A stretch of DNA of 64,000 nt from Streptomyces nymphaeiformis (GCF_014203895.1 NZ_JACHJY010000003.1:744001-808000), one strand, 5' to 3'; positions 53,706 to 63,379 are shown, counted from the stretch's first letter. Translations and numbers: made by a program. The notes: generated from the sequence alone by a model not told the origin.

Positions 53706-53805
53706 TCCTGGATCCGAGATTCTGGATCCAGGATTCAGAATTCGGATCCAGGATCTTGGATCCAGATCCAGGATTTTGGATCCGCCTCCAGGATCTTGGA
53801 TCCAC
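53706..53805. repeat. Five-unit tandem repeat of 20 bp
   Basis: Five units of exactly 20 bp start at 53706, 53726, 53746, 53766 and 53786, with consensus ATCCAGGATYTTGGATCCNG. Units 3-5 are nearly identical, units 1 and 2 degenerate. Each unit ends in GGATCC and includes an imperfect dyad, so neighbouring units can fold into hairpins (GGATCCA pairs with TGGATCC). The array is much richer in A+T than its surroundings. It begins 4 bp after the ctaG stop and ends 152 bp before the next small gene. Its function is not evident: terminator, protein-binding array or expanding repeat are possible. Confidence 0.9.
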
Positions 53806-53957
53806 GGTCCCTTCCGGGTCCGGTGCCGCTCGCGGCGCCGGGCCCGGTTTGCGTTCCGGCGCACGCCGGAGCGTCCAGGGAGTAGCGCGCGCCCCTCTCG
53901 CGGGGTCACGATGGGCTTGACGGCTTCCGTGGCCTCGGTCGGGAGGAGGGCGGGCTG

Positions 53958-54158
53958 ATGTCCGGTCCCACGAAGACGATGACGGTGCTGACGTGCGCCG
54001 CGCTGGTGTTGACGACGGCCTACACGGTGGCGCTCGGCAGCAGCGGCTGGCTCTGGTTCGGCCTGGTGCTGCTCGTCGTGTCGACGATCGGGATGGCGGC
54101 GGCGGACAGCTCCGCACCACCCCCTCCCCCGCCCCGCCCGCCGGCCTCCACGTCCTGA
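53958..54158 (+). CDS. Small two-helix membrane protein
   Basis: A 66-residue protein with two hydrophobic segments (about residues 8-25 and 29-46) and a proline-rich cytoplasmic or extracellular tail (six prolines in a row). I recognise no family; small membrane proteins of this size often follow ctaG in related genomes from memory. ATG 53958 overlaps the TGA of a 15-codon frame (53911-53958), a hint of translational coupling; GGAGG lies 11 bp ahead. It is convergent with the lipoprotein gene, whose stop is 10 bp away. Confidence 0.7.
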   Translation: MSGPTKTMTVLTCAALVLTTAYTVALGSSGWLWFGLVLLVVSTIGMAAADSSAPPPPPPRPPASTS

Positions 54159-54168
54159 CCGCCGGGCT

Positions 54169-55188
54169 CTAGGAGCGCGGGGCCAGGACGATCCAGGTCT
54201 GGCCGGGGGCGAAGGGCAGGGGCGCTCCGGCCGGGGTGGTGAAGGTGGTGCCGGAGCCGGCCGAGGGCCGGGACCAGCGGGCCTCGTGGGCGCGCCCGTC
54301 GCGCAGGACGAGGGCGGTGCCGCTGCCGACGGTCTCGCTGTACGGGGAGACCGAGCCGAACCGGTCGTGGAAGCGGGACGGGCGGATCGTGACGTGCTGA
54401 ACGACGACCGTCTCCGGGGTGAGCGGGCCCGTGTCGGTGGCGCGGGCCTCGCGGCCGTCCATGGCCACGTGCCAGGCGTGGTCGGCGGGGGACCAGGTGA
54501 AGGTGTAGCGGGCCGCCGGGTAGCGGACGGTCGAGGTCGTGACCGGGGTGCCGCCGGGCGGCGCGGGCCCGAAGCGGAGGCCGATGTCCCGGGCGTCGCC
54601 GGCCCCGGGTGCGGCGGCGAGGGCGCGGCCGGGGCTCACGTAGAGGTTGTGCGGGGCGGGTCGCTGCGCGGAGCGCCGGAAGGCCTGGGGTGCCGAGCTC
54701 TCGGTGAGGAGGTCGAGGGGCGCGGCCCGGAGGAGCGGGGTCAGGGCGGTCTGGGCGCCTGAGTAGGCGAGGGCCGGGTGGTCGAAGTCGCCGAGCAGGG
54801 CGATGTCGGACTCGCGGGCGCTGCGGACGGGGCCGGTGAGGCCGGGGAGGTGGGAGGAGTAGACGGCGAGGAGCCGGGTGACCCCGCCCTCGACCTGTTC
54901 GACGTAGACGAGGTCGGCGGCGCCGAGTCCGGTGTGGGGGCGGGCGGCCGGCACGTTGTCGATCTTCACGGCGAGGACGGGGGCCGGCTTCGCGGGAAGC
55001 CCGGTGAAGGGTGAGATCCCGGCAGCGGGAGTGGTAGGGGTGGCGGAGGTGGCGGGCGCGGTGGTCGGCCTGGGGCTCGGCTCCGACGGGCCCGAGCCGG
55101 AGCAGCCGTACAACCCGGCCGCCGTCAGCGCGCACAGCAGCGCGGTGAGGACGCGGCCGGGGCGCCTGACCCCGCGCTCGCCTGTCAT
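54169..55188 (-). CDS. DUF3048 (YerB-like) lipoprotein
   Basis: A 339-residue lipoprotein. The signal ends in a lipobox AGLYGC (Cys at about residue 29), followed by a Ser/Thr/Pro-rich linker to about 55. The mature part shows DUF3048 features: SPFTGLPAKPAPVLAVKIDNVPAARPHTGLGAADLVYVEQVEGGVTRLLAVY, then GPVRSARESDIALLGDFDHPALAYSGAQ. Members such as B. subtilis YerB have no defined function; some relatives are tied to peptidoglycan synthesis. ATG 55188 has GGGGGAG ahead and gives a proper signal. It is divergent from the acyltransferase gene over 78 bp. Confidence 0.85.
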   Translation of the reverse strand: MTGERGVRRPGRVLTALLCALTAAGLYGCSGSGPSEPSPRPTTAPATSATPTTPAAGISPFTGLPAKPAPVLAVKIDNVPAARPHTGLGAADLVYVEQVEGGVTRLLAVYSSHLPGLTGPVRSARESDIALLGDFDHPALAYSGAQTALTPLLRAAPLDLLTESSAPQAFRRSAQRPAPHNLYVSPGRALAAAPGAGDARDIGLRFGPAPPGGTPVTTSTVRYPAARYTFTWSPADHAWHVAMDGREARATDTGPLTPETVVVQHVTIRPSRFHDRFGSVSPYSETVGSGTALVLRDGRAHEARWSRPSAGSGTTFTTPAGAPLPFAPGQTWIVLAPRS

Positions 55189-55266
55189 GTGACGCTCCCC
55201 CACCAGTGGACCACGCGCGCGTGCGGGGATACAACGGGCGTGACGGACGACGAACGGGGGTCACGC

Positions 55267-55956
55267 GTGTTCTACCAGCTGATGAAGCACGTCCTGCTCG
55301 GACCGCTCCTCAAGCTGCTGTTCCGGCCGAGGATCGAGGGGCTCGAGCACATACCGGAGGAGGGGGCCGCGATCATCGCGGGCAATCACCTCTCCTTCTC
55401 CGACCACTTCCTGATGCCGGTCGTGCTCGACCGGCGGATCACCTTCCTCGCGAAGCAGGAGTACTTCACGGGTCCCGGCCTGAAGGGCCGGCTCACGGCG
55501 GCGTTCTTCCGGGCCGTCGGGCAGATCCCGGTCGACCGGTCGGGGAAGGAGGCCGGGAAGGCGGCGATCCGGGAGGGGCTCGGCGTCCTCGGCCGGGGCG
55601 AGCTGCTGGGGATCTATCCCGAGGGGACGCGTTCGCACGACGGACGGCTCTACAAGGGCAAGGTCGGGGTGGCGGTGATGGCGCTGACCGCCGGGGTCCC
55701 GGTGGTGCCGTGCGCGATGGTGGGGACCTTCGAGATCCAGCCGCCGGGGAAGGTGGTGCCGAGGATCCGCCGGGTCACCATCCGGTTCGGGGAGCCGCTG
55801 GACTTCTCCCGGTTCGCCGGGTCGGCGGGTGAGAGGGCGGTGGTCCGCGCGGTGACGGACGAGATCATGTACGCGATCCTGCGGTTGTCGGGTCAGGAGT
55901 ACGTGGACGAGTACGCGGCGGTGGTGAAGGCCGCGGAGTCCGGGCCCTCCGAATAG
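55267..55956 (+). CDS. 1-acyl-sn-glycerol-3-phosphate acyltransferase (PlsC-like)
   Basis: A 229-residue acyltransferase of the LPLAT family. It has the catalytic NHLSFSD (NHxxxxD) near residue 41, a block II-like VDRSGKEAGK, block III YPEGTRSHDGRLYKGKVGVAVMAL and block IV VPVVPCAMVG. It acylates lysophosphatidate in phospholipid synthesis or a related substrate. Start GTG 55267 is preferred, with GGGGGT ahead; upstream codons look non-coding. It is divergent from the lipoprotein gene. The epimerase-like gene follows 85 bp downstream. Confidence 0.88.
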   Translation: MFYQLMKHVLLGPLLKLLFRPRIEGLEHIPEEGAAIIAGNHLSFSDHFLMPVVLDRRITFLAKQEYFTGPGLKGRLTAAFFRAVGQIPVDRSGKEAGKAAIREGLGVLGRGELLGIYPEGTRSHDGRLYKGKVGVAVMALTAGVPVVPCAMVGTFEIQPPGKVVPRIRRVTIRFGEPLDFSRFAGSAGERAVVRAVTDEIMYAILRLSGQEYVDEYAAVVKAAESGPSE

Positions 55957-56041
55957 TTCCCGCGCGGGGGACGCTGAGGGCGGATCCGCGCACGGCGCAA
56001 TCCTCTGGGCCGCCGCCCCGGGCACCCGTAGCGTCCCCTGC

Positions 56042-57079
56042 ATGACCAAGGGAAACGCGTTCGTGTTGGGTGCGACGGGACAGGTGGGGCGGGCGGCCGT
56101 GCGGGCGCTCGTCGCGGACGGCTGGGAGGTGACGGCCGCCTCCCGGGGCGGCGTACGGGACGACAGGTGGCCGGACGAGGTCCGTTCGGTGCGGCTCGAC
56201 CGGAACGAGGAGGGCGCGCTGGCGGCGGGGCTCGGTGACGGCTGTGACGTGCTCGTGGACATCGTCGCCTACGACGGCGGGCACGGACGGCAGTTGACCG
56301 GTCTCGCCGACCGGATCGGTTCGGCGGTGGTGGTGTCGAGCGGCGCCGTCTACGAGGACGCGCAGGGCCGCAGCTTCGACACCCAGGACCGGCCGGACGG
56401 CTTCCCCGCCTTCCCGGTGCCGGTCGCGGAGGACTGGCGGACGGTCGCGCCGGGCGACACCACGTACGGCACGCGGAAGATCGCCCTGGAGCGGGAGCTG
56501 CTCGCGGCGGGCGAGACGCTGCCGACGACACTGCTGCGGGCGGGTGCGATCCACGGCCCGTACTGCCCGGGGCCGCGCGAGCTGTGGTTCGTGAAGCGGG
56601 CGCTCGACGAAAGGCCGGTGCGCCTGCTGTCGTACGGCGGCACCTCGCGGTTCCACCCGGCCCACGTGGACAACCTCGCGGAGCTCGTCCGGCTCGCGGC
56701 GGCCGACCCGGGCAGCCGGGTGCTGAACGGCGCCGACCCGGAGGCGCCGACGGTGGCGGAGATCGGGGCGGCCATCGACGCCGTCCTGGGCGTGGAGAGC
56801 GAGACGGTGCTGATCGAAGGGGCGCCCCCGGAGGACCTGGTGGGACTCACCCCGTGGACCGCGCCGCATCCCATCGTCTACGACATGACGGCGGCCGAGC
56901 GGGAGTTGGGCTACCGGCCGGTGGTGTCGTACGCGGAGTCGCTGCCGGAGACGGTCGAGTGGCTGGCCGGGCACCTGAAGGGACGGGAGTGGCGGGAGGC
57001 GTTCCCGGGTCTCGCGAAGTACCAGGTGGACTTCTTCGACTACGCGGCGGAGGACGCCTGGCTGGCGTCCCGGGCATGA
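56042..57079 (+). CDS. NAD-dependent epimerase/dehydratase-like protein
   Basis: A 345-residue extended-SDR-fold protein. The NAD-binding motif GATGQVG is near residue 10 and the YxxxK pair is in TTYGTRKIALE near residue 140. A short SSGAVYED stretch provides the serine of the triad. The C-terminal half carries a substrate-like region with HPAHVDNLAELVRLA. It probably changes a nucleotide sugar or a related keto compound; the substrate is unknown. ATG 56042 has no strong site. A long hairpin follows the stop directly. Confidence 0.85.
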   Translation: MTKGNAFVLGATGQVGRAAVRALVADGWEVTAASRGGVRDDRWPDEVRSVRLDRNEEGALAAGLGDGCDVLVDIVAYDGGHGRQLTGLADRIGSAVVVSSGAVYEDAQGRSFDTQDRPDGFPAFPVPVAEDWRTVAPGDTTYGTRKIALERELLAAGETLPTTLLRAGAIHGPYCPGPRELWFVKRALDERPVRLLSYGGTSRFHPAHVDNLAELVRLAAADPGSRVLNGADPEAPTVAEIGAAIDAVLGVESETVLIEGAPPEDLVGLTPWTAPHPIVYDMTAAERELGYRPVVSYAESLPETVEWLAGHLKGREWREAFPGLAKYQVDFFDYAAEDAWLASRA

Positions 57080-57081
57080 CG

Positions 57082-57110
57082 AGAGGGGCGGCCGTCGGAC
57101 GGCCGCCCCT
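57082..57110. terminator. Hairpin between the epimerase-like and hydrolase genes
   Basis: Two 14-nt arms (57082-57095 and 57097-57110) are perfectly complementary with one base between; a few central pairs must open to make the loop. It lies between two convergent stops. Confidence 0.75.
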
Positions 57111-57131
57111 CCCTTCAGACCGCGCGGAGTG

Positions 57132-58709
57132 TTACGGCTTGGGCGTGGCGTGCGGCTCGCACGTCACGTCCTGGCTGTCCACCTTGCCGGTGAGCAGGTA
57201 CGTCTCGACCTTGGTGTTGATGCAGGGGTTCACCAGACCGGTGACGCCGTGCGAACCCGCGTTCTTCTCGGTGATGAGACGCGAGCCCTTGAAGCGCTTG
57301 TGCAGCTCGACCGCGCCGGCGTACGGCGTCGCCGCGTCACGCTCGGACTGGACGATGAGCACCGGCGGCAGGCCCTTGCCGGTCTTGACCTGGGTCGGCT
57401 TCTGCTGCGGCGCGGACCAGGTGGCGCACGGCAGGTTCATCCAGGCGTTCGCCCAGGTCATGAACGGGTACTGCTCGTGGAGCCGGGAGTTGTCCAGGTC
57501 CCACTTGTTCCAGTTCGTCGGCCAGGCGGAGTCGGCGCACTCGACAGCGGTGTAGACGGCGTTGCCGTTCTCCGACGCGATGTTGCCGGCCGTGTCCGTG
57601 AGGTCGGCGGCGGCGCCGTCGATCAGCGGCTGCGGGTCGCCCGCGGCGTACGCGCTCCAGGCCTGCGCGACCGGGACCCACGAGGAGTCGTAGTACGGCG
57701 CGCTCTGGAAGAAGCCGATGAGCTCGGCCGGTCCGACCTTGCCGCCCAGGGGCTCCTTCTTGGCGGCGGCGCGCAGGGTCACCCACTGCTGCTGGACCTT
57801 CGCCAGGGTGTCGCCGAGGTGGAAGGTGGCGTCGTTCTGGGCGACCCAGGTCATCCAGTCCTTGAGGCGACCCTCGAAGGCGATGTCCTGCTCCAGGTTC
57901 GCCTGGTACCAGATGTTGCTCTTCTCCGGGTTGACCACGCTGTCGACCAGCATGCGGCGCACGTGGTTCGGGTACAGCGTGCCGTAGACGGCGCCCAGGT
58001 AGGTGCCGTAGGAGACACCGATGAAGTTGAGCTTCTTCTCGCCCAGCGCGGCCCGGATGACGTCGAGGTCACGGGCGGTGTTGCGCGTCGTCATGTAGGG
58101 CAGCATGTCGCCGCTCTTCTCGGCGCAGCCCTTGGCGTACTCGGCGGCCAGCTTGCGCTGGGCGAGCTTGTCCGCCTCGCTGTCCGGGACCGGGTCGAGC
58201 TTCGGGCCCTTGACGAAGTCGGTCGGGTCGACGCAGGAGATGGGCGCCGAGTGGCCGACACCGCGCGGGTCGAAGCCCACGAAGTCGTACGCCTTCGCGG
58301 TGTTCACCCAGAGCGGGCTCTTGGTGGTGACCCGGCGCGGGAAGCGCAGGCCGGAACCGCCGGGGCCGCCCGGGTTGTAGAGCAGGGCGCCCTGGCGCTC
58401 GGCCGGGGTGCCGGTGGACACGGCGCGGTCCACGGCGAGCTTGATCTTCTTGCCGTTCGGCTTGGCGTAGTCGACCGGGACGGTGACCCAGCCGCACTGG
58501 ATGGGCGCGGCGAAGCCCCAGTCGGCCGGGCAGTCCTGCCAGTCGATGCCGGCCTTCGCGGCGCGCTCGGCGGCGATGGCCGCGCCGCGCGCCTCGTCGT
58601 TACGGTCCTGGCCGGTGACGGCGCCGGCCGTCGGCGCAGCGAGCGCGGTCGCCATGAGCGTGCCCGCTATCAGAGTGCCGGCGGAGCCGAGCACTGCTGT
58701 GCGTCTCAA
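57132..58709 (-). CDS. Secreted alpha/beta hydrolase, tripeptidyl aminopeptidase-like
   Basis: A 525-residue protein. A Sec signal (LRRTAVLGSAGTLIAGTLMA, cleaved around AGAV) leads to a mature alpha/beta hydrolase. The oxyanion segment is LLYNPGGPGGSG and DFVGFDPRGVGHS, and the nucleophile is in FIGVSYGTYLG. A C-terminal TAP-like domain with LIVQSERDAATPYAGAVEL and NAGSHGVTG carries the Asp and His. These enzymes release tripeptides or act as proline iminopeptidases outside the cell. TTG 58709 is chosen as start because GGGGGAGGA precedes it; any earlier start would spoil the signal. The gene stops with TAA. It is read away from the urease operon. Confidence 0.9.
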   Translation of the reverse strand: MRRTAVLGSAGTLIAGTLMATALAAPTAGAVTGQDRNDEARGAAIAAERAAKAGIDWQDCPADWGFAAPIQCGWVTVPVDYAKPNGKKIKLAVDRAVSTGTPAERQGALLYNPGGPGGSGLRFPRRVTTKSPLWVNTAKAYDFVGFDPRGVGHSAPISCVDPTDFVKGPKLDPVPDSEADKLAQRKLAAEYAKGCAEKSGDMLPYMTTRNTARDLDVIRAALGEKKLNFIGVSYGTYLGAVYGTLYPNHVRRMLVDSVVNPEKSNIWYQANLEQDIAFEGRLKDWMTWVAQNDATFHLGDTLAKVQQQWVTLRAAAKKEPLGGKVGPAELIGFFQSAPYYDSSWVPVAQAWSAYAAGDPQPLIDGAAADLTDTAGNIASENGNAVYTAVECADSAWPTNWNKWDLDNSRLHEQYPFMTWANAWMNLPCATWSAPQQKPTQVKTGKGLPPVLIVQSERDAATPYAGAVELHKRFKGSRLITEKNAGSHGVTGLVNPCINTKVETYLLTGKVDSQDVTCEPHATPKP

Positions 58710-58819
58710 TGGTCCTCCCCCTGAAGGAGTCTGTGTGTCCGGGGGATCCTTTCGTCCTTGGGGCTCCCGATGAAAGGGCGTACACCTGTTCCTTTGCCAA
58801 ACCAATAACCGGTGAACGG

Positions 58820-58838
58820 TGTACCGCTGAGCGGTACA
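58820..58838 (-). terminator. Terminator of the urease operon
   Basis: TGTACCGCT (58820-58828) and AGCGGTACA (58830-58838) pair perfectly around one base, 14 bp beyond the ureD stop on the minus strand. It can also be read as part of an extended imperfect stem (GAAC...GTTC). Confidence 0.6.
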
Positions 58839-58852
58839 GGTTCGGGGAAGGG

Positions 58853-59605
58853 TCAGAACGGGGCGAGTTCGGACAAGGCCGCGTCGAGGAGCCGGCGCAG
58901 CGCGAGCGCGTCCGGGGCGACGGCGGTGGCGAGTGCGGCGGGTCCGGCGAGCGGGCTGACCACGGCGTTCTCCCCGTACAGCCGTGCCTCCACCGCTTTG
59001 TCGGCGAACGCCGGGTCGACGACGAGGAGTTGGCCGGTGGCCCGGTGGCCGCCGAGGACCGCCCCGCCGTCCCAGCCGCCGGGCGCGCCGGGGCCGAAGG
59101 ACAGCTCCTGGTCGAACAGGGGGCGGCCGGCGCGGCGGACGGTGAGCCGGGTGGTGAGGGTGCCGGGCACTTCGCCGTGCCGGCCGAGGACCTGTTCTTC
59201 TCGCAGGACGAGACGGGCCGTGGGCGCGAGGTCGACGGTGGTGCGCATCCGCAGGTGCGAGCCGGCGGCGGAGACGAGCTGCTCGGGCAGCCAGCGGAGG
59301 ACCGCACCGTCGGCGACGGAGATCCGCACGTCGTACGCGGCGGGGTCGGCGCTCGGGCCGGGCAGGGCCAGGGTGGCGGCGGCCGAGTCGACCAGCAGCC
59401 GGGCCCCGTCCCGCACCTCGGTCTCGATCGCCAGCCGGTCACCGCCGAGCGGGGCGCTCATCGCGCCGACGACGGTGACCCGGGTGTACGGTCCGGCGGC
59501 CCGGGTGCGGCGGAGCGCGAGGGGGCCGTCGCTCACCAGGAGCGGCAGCCCTCCGTCGGCGTCGGCGGCGATCCGGGCGGTGGCGCGCAGGCTCACGCGG
59601 TCCAT
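58853..59605 (-). CDS. ureD: Urease accessory protein UreD
   Basis: A 250-residue protein of the UreD/UreH family. It shows the opening [32 protein letters not shown] and the pattern [19 protein letters not shown]. It binds apo-urease and UreF-UreG to channel nickel to the active site. ATG 59605 lies within the UreG stop region with a 13-bp overlap. It is the last gene of the ureA-B-C-F-G-D operon. The sequence is more diverged than UreG, as usual. Confidence 0.85.
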   Translation of the reverse strand: MDRVSLRATARIAADADGGLPLLVSDGPLALRRTRAAGPYTRVTVVGAMSAPLGGDRLAIETEVRDGARLLVDSAAATLALPGPSADPAAYDVRISVADGAVLRWLPEQLVSAAGSHLRMRTTVDLAPTARLVLREEQVLGRHGEVPGTLTTRLTVRRAGRPLFDQELSFGPGAPGGWDGGAVLGGHRATGQLLVVDPAFADKAVEARLYGENAVVSPLAGPAALATAVAPDALALRRLLDAALSELAPF

Positions 59606-60270
59606 GCCGCGAGCTGCGCCCGGACCCAGTCGGCGACGGGCGCGACGCCGCTCTCGCCGCGCAGGGAGGTGAAGGCGACGGGCAGTTCGCCGCGCTGCTC
59701 CTTCGCGTCGCGGGCCATCCGCTCCAGGTCGGAGCCGACGTGCGGGGCGAGGTCGGTCTTGTTGATCACGAGGAGGTCGGCGGTGGTGACGCCGGGGCCG
59801 CCCTTGCGGGGGATGTCGTCGCCGCCGGCCACGTCGATGACGAAGATCTGGGCGTCGACGAGGCCCTTGGAGAAGGTGGCGGTGAGGTTGTCGCCGCCGG
59901 ACTCGACGAGGATGAGGTCGAGCGGTCCCACGGTGTCCTCCAGGTCCTCGACGGCTTCGAGGTTGGCGGAGATGTCGTCGCGGATGGCGGTGTGCGGGCA
60001 GGCGCCGGTCTCCACGGCCTGGATGCGCTCGGGCGGCAGGACGGCCTCGCGGAGCAGGAACTCGGCGTCCTCCCGGGTGTAGATGTCGTTGGTGACGACG
60101 GCGAGGGAGAGGCTGTCGCGCAGGTCGCGGCAGAGGGCGGCGACGGTGGCGGTCTTGCCGGAGCCGACCGGTCCGCCGAGCCCGATGCGCAGGGCGCGGC
60201 GGGTGCCGTCGGGCCGGTGGGCGTCGGCGGAGACGGCGCCGTGGTGGGTGTGGGCGTGGTCGAGGTGCAT
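59593..60270 (-). CDS. ureG: Urease accessory GTPase UreG
   Basis: A 225-residue SIMIBI GTPase. The P-loop is [14 protein letters not shown], the CPH metal-binding motif appears as [11 protein letters not shown] and the SGGDN motif follows. It hydrolyses GTP while handing nickel to urease. The N-terminus is His-rich (five His in the first ten residues, [10 protein letters not shown]), which may store or sense nickel because the operon lacks ureE. ATG 60270 follows AGGAG. It overlaps ureD by 13 bp and starts 27 bp after ureF. Confidence 0.95.
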   Translation of the reverse strand: MHLDHAHTHHGAVSADAHRPDGTRRALRIGLGGPVGSGKTATVAALCRDLRDSLSLAVVTNDIYTREDAEFLLREAVLPPERIQAVETGACPHTAIRDDISANLEAVEDLEDTVGPLDLILVESGGDNLTATFSKGLVDAQIFVIDVAGGDDIPRKGGPGVTTADLLVINKTDLAPHVGSDLERMARDAKEQRGELPVAFTSLRGESGVAPVADWVRAQLAAWTA

Positions 60271-60296
60271 GGGGGGCTCCTGAGGGCTTCTGCGGG

Positions 60297-60959
60297 CTAC
60301 GAGGCGAAGAGGCGCACCGGCCAGGCCGCGTGCTGTTCGGCGGTGAGGTCGAGCAGCGGCGCGGAGGCGGCGGGCAGGGCGTCGACGCCCTGCCCGGCGG
60401 CCGCGGCGGCACGCTCGGCGACCTGGTCCATCTCGGGCGCGAGGCGGGCGAGGACGGCGGTGGCCTGGTAGGGGTCGAGGCTGAGGAGGCGGACGGCTGC
60501 GGTCGCCGGGCCGCCGACCGTCTCGTACGCGACGCAGTGGGCCGCCTCCTCGGGGCCGAGCCCGGCGGCGCGCGCGGCGGTGCCGAGGACGACGGGCTGG
60601 TGGGCGCCGCGCGGGAACGCGGCGGCCAGCGCGTCGAGTTCGGGGCTCGGCCAGGCGGCGCGGGCGGCCCGCATCAGCTGGCGGCCGAGTCGGCGCGAGG
60701 CCGCCCGCAGGGCCGCCGAGGGCGTGCGGGCGTCGGCCGCCGCGTCGAGCTCGTACGGGTCGAGTCCGTGCGCGGCCCCGGCGGCGAGCGCCGCCGAGGT
60801 GAGGCCGGTGGTGTGCAGCCGGCCGCGGCAGAAGGACTCCAGGTCGGCGGCGTCCTTGAGGCGGCCGGCCTTGACGGCGGCCTCGGCGCCGCCCGAGTGG
60901 GCGTGCCCGCCGGCGGGGAAACGCCCGTCGGCGAGCACGAGGAGAGCGGAGAGCGTCAT
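60297..60959 (-). CDS. ureF: Urease accessory protein UreF
   Basis: A 220-residue helical chaperone. The opening [27 protein letters not shown] is the family pattern (D-x-x-F-P-x-G-x-x-x-H-S-G-G). The rest is alanine-rich. It bridges UreD and UreG in the nickel-delivery complex. The ATG at 60959 overlaps the ureC stop (TGATG), so it is translationally coupled to the catalytic subunit. Confidence 0.9.
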   Translation of the reverse strand: MTLSALLVLADGRFPAGGHAHSGGAEAAVKAGRLKDAADLESFCRGRLHTTGLTSAALAAGAAHGLDPYELDAAADARTPSAALRAASRRLGRQLMRAARAAWPSPELDALAAAFPRGAHQPVVLGTAARAAGLGPEEAAHCVAYETVGGPATAAVRLLSLDPYQATAVLARLAPEMDQVAERAAAAAGQGVDALPAASAPLLDLTAEQHAAWPVRLFAS

Positions 60960-62680
60960 CAGAAGAGGAAGTAGCGCTGGGCCATGGGCAGTTCGGCGGC
61001 GGGCGCGGGTTCGACCGGCTCGCCGTCGATGGTCACCGAGAAGGTGTCGGCGTCGACCTCGACCCGGGGCAGGGCGTCGTTCTCGCGCATGTCGGCCTTG
61101 GTGACCCGCCGGGTGGAGCCGATGGCGGCGAACTCCTTGTGCAGCCCGAGCTTCCGGGGCAGGTCGTCCTCGATCGCCGCCTGGGCGACGAAGTTGACCG
61201 ATCCGGCCGCGGCGGCCCGGCCGAGCGCGCCGAACATCGGGCGGGGCAGGACGGGCTGGGGCGTGGGGATGGAGGCGTTGGCGTCGCCCATCTGCGCGTA
61301 CGCGATCTGGCCGCCCTTGACGACGACGAGCGGCTTCACGCCGAAGAAGGCGGGCTCCCAGAGGACCAGGTCGGCGAGTTTTCCGGGTTCGACGGAGCCG
61401 ACGAGGTGACCCATGCCCTGGGCGACGGCCGGGTTGATCGTGTACTTGGCGACGTAGCGGCGGGCCCGGTGGTTGTCGGCGCGGCCGTCGCCGGGCAGGG
61501 CGCCGCGGCGCTTCTTCATGACGTGGGCGGTCTGCCAGGTCCGCATGATCACCTCGCCGATCCGGCCCATGGCCTGGGAGTCGGAGGAGATGATCGAGAT
61601 GGCCCCCAGGTCGTGGAGGACGTCCTCGGCGGCGATGGTGGAGGGCCGGATGCGGGACTCCGCGAAGGCGAGGTCCTCCGGGACGGCCGGGTTGAGGTGG
61701 TGGCAGACCATCAGCATGTCGAGGTGTTCCTCGATGGTGTTGACGGTGTGCGGCCGGGTCGGGTTGGTCGAGCTGGGCAGGACGTGCGGCTCGGAGACGA
61801 CGGTGATGATGTCGGGGGCGTGCCCGCCGCCGGCGCCCTCCGTGTGGTACGCGTGGATGGTGCGGCCGGCGATGGCGGCGAGGGTGTCGCCGACGAAGCC
61901 CGCCTCGTTCAGGGTGTCGGTGTGGATGGCCAGTTGGGCGCCGGTCTCCTCGCACACGCCCAGGCAGGCGTCGATGACGGCGGGGGTGGCGCCCCAGTCC
62001 TCGTGGATCTTGAAGCCGAGGGCGCCGCCGCGCAGCTGGGAGTGCATGGCCTCCCGGGACATGGTGTTGCCCTTGCCGAGCAGCCCGATGTTGACGGGGA
62101 AGGTGTCCAGGGCCTCGAACATCCGGGCCATGTGCCAGGGGCCGGGGGTGATCGTGGTCGCCTTGGTGCCCTCGGCGGGTCCGGTGCCGCCGCCGACGAG
62201 GGTGGTGACGCCGGTGGCGAGGGCCTGCTCGACGACGGTCGGCGAGATGAAGTGGACGTGGGTGTCGACGGCCCCGGCGGTGACGATGCGGCCGTTGCCG
62301 ACGATGATCTCGGTCTCGGGGCCGATGACGAGGTCGGGGTGGACGCCGTCCATGGTGTCGGGGTTGCCGGCCTTGCCGAGGGCGGTGATCCGGCCGTCCC
62401 TGATGCCGATGTCCGCCTTGACGACGCCCCAGTGGTCGATGACGACGGCGCCGGTGATGACGGTGTCGGGGGCGCCCTCGGCGCGGGTGGTGCGGGCCTG
62501 GCCCATGGACTCGCGGACGACCTTGCCGCCGCCGAAGACGGCCTCCTCGCCGGCGCGGCCGGGGCCGCCGCAGCGGTCCTCCTCGATCTCGACGAGCAGG
62601 TCGGTGTCGGCGAGCCGGATGCGGTCGCCGGTGGTGGGGCCGAACAGGTCGGCGTAGACGGCGCGGTGGAGGTCAGGCAC
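60959..62680 (-). CDS. ureC: Urease alpha subunit UreC
   Basis: A 573-residue catalytic subunit that hydrolyses urea to ammonia and carbamate at a dinickel site. Ligand motifs are visible: HVHFISP (two His), the carbamylated lysine in [10 protein letters not shown], His in HTDTLNE and [12 protein letters not shown]. The catalytic flap His is in LMVCHHLNP and the Asp in [12 protein letters not shown]. Length is normal. Start GTG 62680 ([20 protein letters not shown]) overlaps the ureB stop by 8 bp. Translational coupling continues to ureF. Confidence 0.97.
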   Translation of the reverse strand: MPDLHRAVYADLFGPTTGDRIRLADTDLLVEIEEDRCGGPGRAGEEAVFGGGKVVRESMGQARTTRAEGAPDTVITGAVVIDHWGVVKADIGIRDGRITALGKAGNPDTMDGVHPDLVIGPETEIIVGNGRIVTAGAVDTHVHFISPTVVEQALATGVTTLVGGGTGPAEGTKATTITPGPWHMARMFEALDTFPVNIGLLGKGNTMSREAMHSQLRGGALGFKIHEDWGATPAVIDACLGVCEETGAQLAIHTDTLNEAGFVGDTLAAIAGRTIHAYHTEGAGGGHAPDIITVVSEPHVLPSSTNPTRPHTVNTIEEHLDMLMVCHHLNPAVPEDLAFAESRIRPSTIAAEDVLHDLGAISIISSDSQAMGRIGEVIMRTWQTAHVMKKRRGALPGDGRADNHRARRYVAKYTINPAVAQGMGHLVGSVEPGKLADLVLWEPAFFGVKPLVVVKGGQIAYAQMGDANASIPTPQPVLPRPMFGALGRAAAAGSVNFVAQAAIEDDLPRKLGLHKEFAAIGSTRRVTKADMRENDALPRVEVDADTFSVTIDGEPVEPAPAAELPMAQRYFLF

Positions 62681-63014
62681 GGTCGCCGTCCTTGTGGTCT
62701 GCGGGGAGGTCGAGGGGGCCCGCGGTCTCGCCGCGCAGGCCGGGCACGATCCGGCGGCCGGCGATCGGCACGAGCTCGACCTCGACGGGGATGCCGGGTT
62801 CGAAGCGGACGGCGGTCCCGGCGGCGATGTGCAGGCGCTGCCCGCGGGCGGCGGCACGGTCGAAGTCCAGACCGGGGTTGACCTCGGCGAAGTGGTAGTG
62901 GGAGCCGACCTGGACGGGCCGGTCGGCGGCGTTGAGGACGGTGAGGCGGGTGACGGGGCGCCCCTCGTTGAGGGTCACGGGCCCGTCCGCGTACAGGATC
63001 TCTCCGGGGATCAT
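62673..63014 (-). CDS. ureB: Urease beta subunit UreB
   Basis: A 113-residue small subunit of the (UreABC)3 enzyme. It opens [20 protein letters not shown] and shows the conserved [25 protein letters not shown] and [18 protein letters not shown] 63014 lies 14 bp behind ureA; the stop overlaps ureC by 8 bp. The last ~20 residues form a variable acidic tail. Confidence 0.95.
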   Translation of the reverse strand: MIPGEILYADGPVTLNEGRPVTRLTVLNAADRPVQVGSHYHFAEVNPGLDFDRAAARGQRLHIAAGTAVRFEPGIPVEVELVPIAGRRIVPGLRGETAGPLDLPADHKDGDRA

Positions 63015-63028
63015 CGGCGGCCGCCCGT

Positions 63029-63331
63029 TCAGACGATGGGGTCGTGGACGGTGACGAGCTTGGTGCCGTCCGGGAAGGTGGCCTCGACCTGGACGTCATG
63101 GATCATCTCCGGGATGCCGTCCATGACCTCGTCGCGGGTGAGCACCTTGCGCCCGGAGGCCATCAGCTCGGCGACCGTCCGCCCGTCCCGGGCGCCTTCC
63201 AGGATGTGGGAGGTGATGAGCGCGACGGCCTCGGGGTGGTTGAGCCGCACACCGCGGGCCCGGCGCTTCTCGGCCACGTCGGCCGCCACATGGATGAGCA
63301 GGCGTTCCTGCTCGTGCGGGCTCAGTTGCAC
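63029..63331 (-). CDS. ureA: Urease gamma subunit UreA
   Basis: A 100-residue small subunit. The pattern [38 protein letters not shown] is unmistakable, followed by [37 protein letters not shown]. First gene of the operon. Start is GTG 63331 (GAGGTGG ahead). Control is likely through the promoter at 63380-63408 and possibly a GlnR box at 63455. Confidence 0.96.
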   Translation of the reverse strand: MQLSPHEQERLLIHVAADVAEKRRARGVRLNHPEAVALITSHILEGARDGRTVAELMASGRKVLTRDEVMDGIPEMIHDVQVEATFPDGTKLVTVHDPIV

Positions 63332-63379
63332 TCTTCCACCTCACAGTCGTCGACCGGGACGGGACCCGGACAGCTGGGG

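Noticed and set aside
55967..56038. Widely spaced inverted repeat GGGGACGCT ... AGCGTCCCC before the epimerase-like gene
   Set aside because: The arms are 54 nt apart with no adjacent regulator gene. Chance is likely at this base composition.
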